A DNA stretch of 18,156 nucleotides from JAUWVG01 sp964633715 (GTDB lineage Bacteria > Acidobacteriota > Aminicenantia > Aminicenantales > Aminicenantaceae). Below the pieces are notes generated by a model. The model did no database searches and had not been told where the DNA came from. It saw only the letters and a list, made by a program, of their open reading frames with translations. A program made the translations under genes and the position numbers. How positions within the stretch are numbered: the stretch's first letter is position 1; every line of letters starts with the position of its first letter. Shown one piece after another: positions 14,859-18,156 of this stretch. The stretch lies in assembly GCA_964633715.1 (NCBI GenBank), contig CAZWHQ010000063.1, positions 1-18,156 of the forward strand. The letters run 5' to 3'.

Positions 14859-16154
14859 TTAAATTTGAGATTTGATCCATTCAGTCGTGACAGTTTTTGG
14901 CCGTTCGATAGCCAGACCGATAGCCCTATCCCAGATCAGTGAGGAGAGGACTCCGATGGCTCTTGAAGCACCAAAGAAAACGGTGTAGAAATCGTATTCG
15001 GTGACTCCATAATGGAGAAGCAGACATCCGGAGTGTGCATCCACATTTGGCCAGGGATTTTTTGCCTTTCCTTGCTCTCTAAGGATATCGGGAGCTACTT
15101 CATAGATGGAGCTGACAACTTTGAATATCTCATCGTCGGGAAGATGTTTGAGAGCGAAGTCTCGCTGAGCGGAATATCTAGGATCGGTCTTCCTGAGGAC
15201 GGCATGTCCGTAGCCCGGAATAACCTTTCCGGAGTTGAGGGTATCCCACAAGTATTTAACGAGTTCGTCTTTAGTGGGGACGCCGCCGAGATCCTCTTTG
15301 ACTTCCATGATCCAGCGCAGAACTTCCTGGTTAGCCAGGCCGTGAAGAGGTCCGGCCAGGCCGTTCATGCCGGCTGAGAGAGAGTAATAGGCATCGGACA
15401 GTGCGGAACCAACAAGGTGAGTGGTGTGAGCCGATACATTTCCTCCTTCGTGGTCGCTGTGGATGACGAGATAAAGCCGCATGAGTTCCTTGAACGCCTC
15501 ATCTTCAACCCCGATCATATGAGCGAAATTTCCACCCCAGTCCAGGGTTGAATCAGCAGCGATATGCTCATCGTTCTTGTAAGATCTACGGTAAATGTAA
15601 GAGGCCAGATTCGGGAGCTTGGCCAGAAGATTCATGACATCTTCGTACATGGGATCCCAGTAGTCCATCTTGCTCATCCCTTCCCTGTACTGTTTGGCGA
15701 ATAATGAATCTCTCTGGAGAGTAAGGATACCGGTAGAGAACTGGGTCATGGGATGTGTGTCTACAGGGATGGCCTTGAGGACATCGATAAGGTAATCTGG
15801 CAGAGTGCTTCGTTCTCGCCACTCGTTTGTGATTTCCTTGACCTCCTCATCCGTAGGCAGTTCACCGGTCAGGAGAAGATAAAAAATTCCCTCAGGGAGG
15901 GGTTCTTCGCCGCCCGGCGCTTTGGGTAATTTTTCTTGCAGTTGGGGAATGTCGAAACCGCGAAAGCGGATTCCCTCATTCGGATCCAGAGCTGACGTTT
16001 CCGTGACCATACATTTGACTCCACGCATACCGCCGTACGCTTGAGCAATAGTGACTTCAGAGATTTTCTGGTCGCCGTGCTCTTTAAGAAGCGTTTTGAC
16101 GGAGGTTCGCATGGGATCGATCTTGGAGCGGAATTTTTCCTTTAATGAAGACAT
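14859..16154 (-). CDS. gltA: Citrate synthase, eukaryotic (mitochondrial)-type
   Basis: This enzyme condenses acetyl-CoA and oxaloacetate to citrate at the entry of the TCA cycle. The 431-aa protein matches the mitochondrial type rather than the usual bacterial hexameric type: SDHEGGNVSAHTTHLVGSAL (233-252), AGMNGLAGPLHGLANQEVL (261-279), GYGHAVLRKTDPRY and PNVDAHSG. Catalytic residues H271, H317 and D372, plus H235, sit exactly three positions before the pig-heart equivalents (H274, H320, D375, H238). Such synthases are known in bacteria such as Geobacter and lack the NADH-regulated features of the hexameric form. AGGAGG lies 7 nt before the ATG, and a near-perfect promoter lies upstream. 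Transcription ends at the shared hairpin downstream of hom. Confidence 0.96.
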   Translation of the reverse strand: MSSLKEKFRSKIDPMRTSVKTLLKEHGDQKISEVTIAQAYGGMRGVKCMVTETSALDPNEGIRFRGFDIPQLQEKLPKAPGGEEPLPEGIFYLLLTGELPTDEEVKEITNEWRERSTLPDYLIDVLKAIPVDTHPMTQFSTGILTLQRDSLFAKQYREGMSKMDYWDPMYEDVMNLLAKLPNLASYIYRRSYKNDEHIAADSTLDWGGNFAHMIGVEDEAFKELMRLYLVIHSDHEGGNVSAHTTHLVGSALSDAYYSLSAGMNGLAGPLHGLANQEVLRWIMEVKEDLGGVPTKDELVKYLWDTLNSGKVIPGYGHAVLRKTDPRYSAQRDFALKHLPDDEIFKVVSSIYEVAPDILREQGKAKNPWPNVDAHSGCLLLHYGVTEYDFYTVFFGASRAIGVLSSLIWDRAIGLAIERPKTVTTEWIKSQI

Positions 16155-16211
16155 TGAGAAACCTCCTATAACATTAAATTATTATGAAATTATTAGGGGT
16201 AGCAATCAAAA

Positions 16212-16240
16212 ACTATATCACCGTAAAGTGGGGGTGTCAA
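16212..16240 (-). promoter_or_regulatory. Sigma70-type promoter of citrate synthase
   Basis: On the minus strand: perfect TTGACA (16235-16240), a 17-bp spacer and TATAGT (16212-16217). The leader of about 50 nt contains AGGAGG before the ATG. This is one of the strongest promoter matches in the window. Confidence 0.8.
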
Positions 16241-16475
16241 TAAAAATTCCTCTATGATTGGAATGATTACTTTTTCGTGTTTTTTTTCTCTAGAAAATGA
16301 ATTTTTCTGTGGTTTTTGGGCAGCCAAAACGATGGGCTCTTGTTTGTGAAGAGATAAATTTAGATGAATGTTTTGTGCCCGATTTCAGTAGTCTTTAATA
16401 AAGGAGATGTCTTCCGATAAAGAGTATTTCATCCCTCGAAGAGGATTAAATGATTTTTTCTAGGTGTTTGATAAT

Positions 16476-16506
16476 TTGACTTTTAAGTTTTGAAGATGTT
16501 TATTAT
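16476..16506 (+). promoter_or_regulatory. Possible promoter of lemA-htpX
   Basis: TTGACT (16476-16481) and TATTAT (16501-16506) are separated by 19 bp, longer than ideal. AGGAGG follows shortly before the lemA ATG. No better match is seen nearer the gene. Confidence 0.4.
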
Positions 16507-16541
16507 GACATTGATATCTTTTTCAATATAGGAGGAAAAAA

Positions 16542-17096
16542 ATGGAAGGAATATGGATAATTCTTATCATTATCGCGGTTGTGGCTGTCTTTGCTATAGG
16601 GATATACAATGCATTGGTTCAGCTCAGGAACCGATGCGACAATTCCTGGGCTCAGGTGGATGTGCAGCTGCGTCGGAGATACGATCTCATTCCCAATCTT
16701 GTGGAAACAGTAAAAGGGTATGCCAAACACGAGAAAGAAACGTTCCAGAATGTCACGGAAGCACGCACCAAAGCCATGAATGCAAGCACTGTTCAGGAAC
16801 AGGGAAAGGCAGAGAACATGTTGAGCGGAGCTTTGAAATCGCTCTTTGCCGTATCGGAAAGCTATCCCGATCTCAAAGCGAATCAGAATTTTATGATGCT
16901 TCAGGAAGAGCTTGCCGGGACAGAGTCTAAAATTGCCTATGCCCGCCAGTTCTACAACGATACGGTTATGAAGTTCAACACAAAACAGCAGGTGTTTCCA
17001 TCGAATATTATAGCCAACATGTTTGGTTTCCAGGAAAAGGAATATTTCGAGATCGAAGAGCCCGAAGCCAAAGAGCCGGTCAAAGTGGAGTTTTAA
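16542..17096 (+). CDS. lemA: LemA family membrane protein
   Basis: The 184-aa protein starts with one transmembrane helix (residues about 4-22, MEGIWIILIIIAVVAVFAIG) followed by an almost all-helical domain typical of LemA: NRCDNSWAQVDVQLRRRYDL (30-49), IPNLVETVKGYAKHEKETF, YPDLKANQNFMMLQEELAGT, and FYNDTVMKFNTKQQVFPSNI. LemA is widespread and often encoded beside the HtpX protease. Its role is not firmly established; envelope quality control with the protease is inferred. The small N-terminal tail should be outside, so the helical domain likely faces the cytoplasm or periplasm depending on topology, which the sequence does not settle. AGGAGG precedes the ATG. htpX begins 33 nt downstream. 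Confidence 0.93.
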   Translation: MEGIWIILIIIAVVAVFAIGIYNALVQLRNRCDNSWAQVDVQLRRRYDLIPNLVETVKGYAKHEKETFQNVTEARTKAMNASTVQEQGKAENMLSGALKSLFAVSESYPDLKANQNFMMLQEELAGTESKIAYARQFYNDTVMKFNTKQQVFPSNIIANMFGFQEKEYFEIEEPEAKEPVKVEF

Positions 17097-17129
17097 TCCC
17101 TTTAATCTTTATAAAAAGCTGAATCAGGC

Positions 17130-18032
17130 ATGTATGAACAAATATCCTCAAACAAAAGAAAGTCTGTTTTTCTTATTTTTTTCTTTCTTGTCCTGATTTT
17201 TGTTCTGAGTTGGGTTTTTGCCCAGCTGTTTGATTTTGGCCGCTATGCCTATATCCTGGCCGTTGCCATTGCGGTGGCGATGACGTTTGGAAGCTATTTT
17301 GCCAGCGACAAACTTGTCCTGGCTGTGAGCAAGGCCAAACCAATTTCCCAGCAGGACTACCCCTATCTCTATAATGTTGTCGAAGGGCTGGCTATAGCGG
17401 CCGGGCTTCCCAAACCCCGATGCTACATCATAGACGATAGTGCTCCCAATGCGTTTGCGTCGGGACGAAATCCAAAGAACGCAATTGTCGTGGTCACCAC
17501 AGGGCTTCTCGAAAAATTGAATCGTGTGGAACTGGAAGGTGTGATTGCACACGAGATGTCTCATATCAAAAATTATGATGTCCTCGTGCAAACTCTGGCT
17601 GTTGTGATGGTGGGCGTAGTCGCGCTCCTCAGCGACTGGATTCTCCGGAGTTTTTTCTGGGGAGGCAGGGGAAGACGGAGCAGCCGCAGCAGGGATAGAG
17701 GAGGTGGAGATATTGGGGCCATCATTGCCATTGTTGGAGTGGCCCTTGCAATTTTTTCGCCTTTTATCGCCCAGCTTTTGCGGTTTGCCGTCTCAAGAAA
17801 ACGGGAATTTCTAGCCGATGCCAATGGTGCACTGCTGACAAGATATCCTCCCGGATTGGCCTCGGCTCTTAAAAAACTCGATGCAGATCGAGAGCCCCTG
17901 GAAGTAGCCAACAAAGCCACCGCACATCTCTACATCGTCAATCCTTTAAAAGACCTCAAAGGCAAGACCAACAAAATGTTTTCCACCCACCCTCCTATTG
18001 AGGAGCGTGTCGCTGCCCTTGAAAACATGTAA
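17130..18032 (+). CDS. htpX: Protease HtpX homolog (M48 zinc metallopeptidase)
   Basis: This membrane-embedded zinc protease degrades misfolded inner-membrane proteins. The 300-aa protein has two N-terminal transmembrane helices (about 12-32 and 39-57), the zinc motif HEMSH (141-145) within GVIAHEMSHIKNYD, a hydrophobic helix at 151-168, an Arg/Ser/Gly-rich loop (178-194), another hydrophobic helix (about 195-215), and the glutamate ligand E226 in SRKREFLADANGALL. The C-terminus STHPPIEERVAALENM is typical. The ribosome binding site is weak (CAGG close to the ATG), in line with co-translation from lemA 33 nt upstream. In E. coli HtpX expression is controlled by Cpx envelope stress; whether this applies here cannot be seen. 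No terminator is visible before the tRNA promoter. Confidence 0.95.
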   Translation: MYEQISSNKRKSVFLIFFFLVLIFVLSWVFAQLFDFGRYAYILAVAIAVAMTFGSYFASDKLVLAVSKAKPISQQDYPYLYNVVEGLAIAAGLPKPRCYIIDDSAPNAFASGRNPKNAIVVVTTGLLEKLNRVELEGVIAHEMSHIKNYDVLVQTLAVVMVGVVALLSDWILRSFFWGGRGRRSSRSRDRGGGDIGAIIAIVGVALAIFSPFIAQLLRFAVSRKREFLADANGALLTRYPPGLASALKKLDADREPLEVANKATAHLYIVNPLKDLKGKTNKMFSTHPPIEERVAALENM

Positions 18033-18059
18033 ATTCCCCTGATTCAATTTAAAAAAAAG

Positions 18060-18088
18060 TTGAAATGGTGGGGGGGATAACTTATAAT
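18060..18088 (+). promoter_or_regulatory. Strong promoter of the tRNA-Asp gene
   Basis: TTGAAA (18060-18065), a 17-bp spacer and a perfect TATAAT (18083-18088). The mature tRNA begins 14 nt after the -10 box, leaving a short 5' leader for RNase P. Confidence 0.8.
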
Positions 18089-18101
18089 GTCATCCCCTGG
18101 T

Positions 18102-18156
18102 GGGGTCGTAGTTCAGTCGGTTAGAACGCCGGCCTGTCACGCCGGAGGTCGCGAGT
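18102..18156 (+). tRNA. tRNA-Asp (GTC anticodon), cut by window end
   Basis: The acceptor strand is GGGGTCG, the D stem GTTC/GAAC with loop AGTCGGTTA, and the anticodon stem CCGGC/GCCGG around loop CTGTCAC, giving anticodon GTC at 18136-18138. The variable loop and the first T-stem strand (GCGAG) follow. The 3' acceptor and CCA region lie beyond the window. The first 55 nt closely follow bacterial tRNA-Asp. Confidence 0.95.

Larger units (their letters stand above)
16155..16541. other. 387-bp AT-rich divergent intergenic region (gltA / lemA)
   Basis: No gene is supported. It contains the gltA promoter (16212-16240), a 6-bp inverted repeat TTTTGG-GCAG-CCAAAA (16314-16329) that could be an operator, and a possible lemA promoter (16476-16506). 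The stretch 16330-16470 holds nothing I can identify apart from an 18-codon reading frame that I reject. Confidence 0.6.

Noticed and set aside
16407..16463. 18-codon reading frame upstream of lemA (MSSDKEYFIPRRGLNDFF)
   Set aside because: The AAAGGAG tract abuts the ATG with no spacing, and the peptide shows nothing recognisable. Treated as chance.
17573..17920. Antisense open frame within htpX, and similar antisense frames in murA, ligA and the aminotransferase gene
   Set aside because: They lie opposite genes with clear family motifs and have no ribosome binding site or homology signal; they are frame shadows.

Overview
This window looks like part of a bacterial chromosome from a diderm-type, peptidoglycan-making organism with moderate GC. 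It is compact, with one phage-free set of housekeeping and accessory genes. A PATAN/DUF4388-DnaJ-TPR protein, a mitochondrial-type citrate synthase, a lemA-htpX pair and many sigma70-like promoters would suit a deep-branching lineage such as Acidobacteriota/Aminicenantes or a Geobacter-like group. That placement is inference from gene content only and is weak.

Layout. Positions 95-1525 (+) encode a DUF4388/J-domain/TPR protein, convergent with NAD+-dependent DNA ligase ligA (1529-3526, -). Positions 3541-3764 hold no gene but carry degenerate inverted repeats. Positions 3765-4949 (-) encode a secreted TPR/coiled-coil protein with a near-consensus promoter. Between it and murB (5281-6225, +) lies a cluster of 37-bp palindromic repeats (5099-5219). 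murB overlaps tail-to-tail with a run of minus-strand genes read from 13581 down to 6191.

The upstream half of that run (13581 to 9923) is a tightly packed four-gene cassette: an unrecognised 411-aa protein, an SDR whose catalytic Tyr and Lys are replaced, a small cupin, and a LysN/MocR-type PLP aminotransferase. It has its own TTGTCA-17-TAAAAT promoter overlapped by a 9-bp inverted repeat. This is the best candidate here for an undescribed metabolic system. The downstream half (9873 to 6191) is murA, a HinT-like HIT protein, a UPF0173 metallo-hydrolase, a YacP-like NYN nuclease and a Rossmann/DUF2520 protein.

Positions 13747-14769 (+) encode an ACT-less homoserine dehydrogenase, divergent from the cassette. 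It shares a bidirectional terminator with a eukaryotic-type citrate synthase (14859-16154, -). After a 387-bp AT-rich intergenic region come lemA and htpX (+), and the window ends inside a tRNA-Asp gene preceded by a strong promoter.

How the genes fit together: murB and murA supply two consecutive steps of UDP-MurNAc synthesis. hom and gltA are central amino-acid and TCA steps. lemA/htpX belong to envelope quality control. The four-gene cassette probably acts on an amino-acid or keto-acid-like small molecule that the sequence does not identify.
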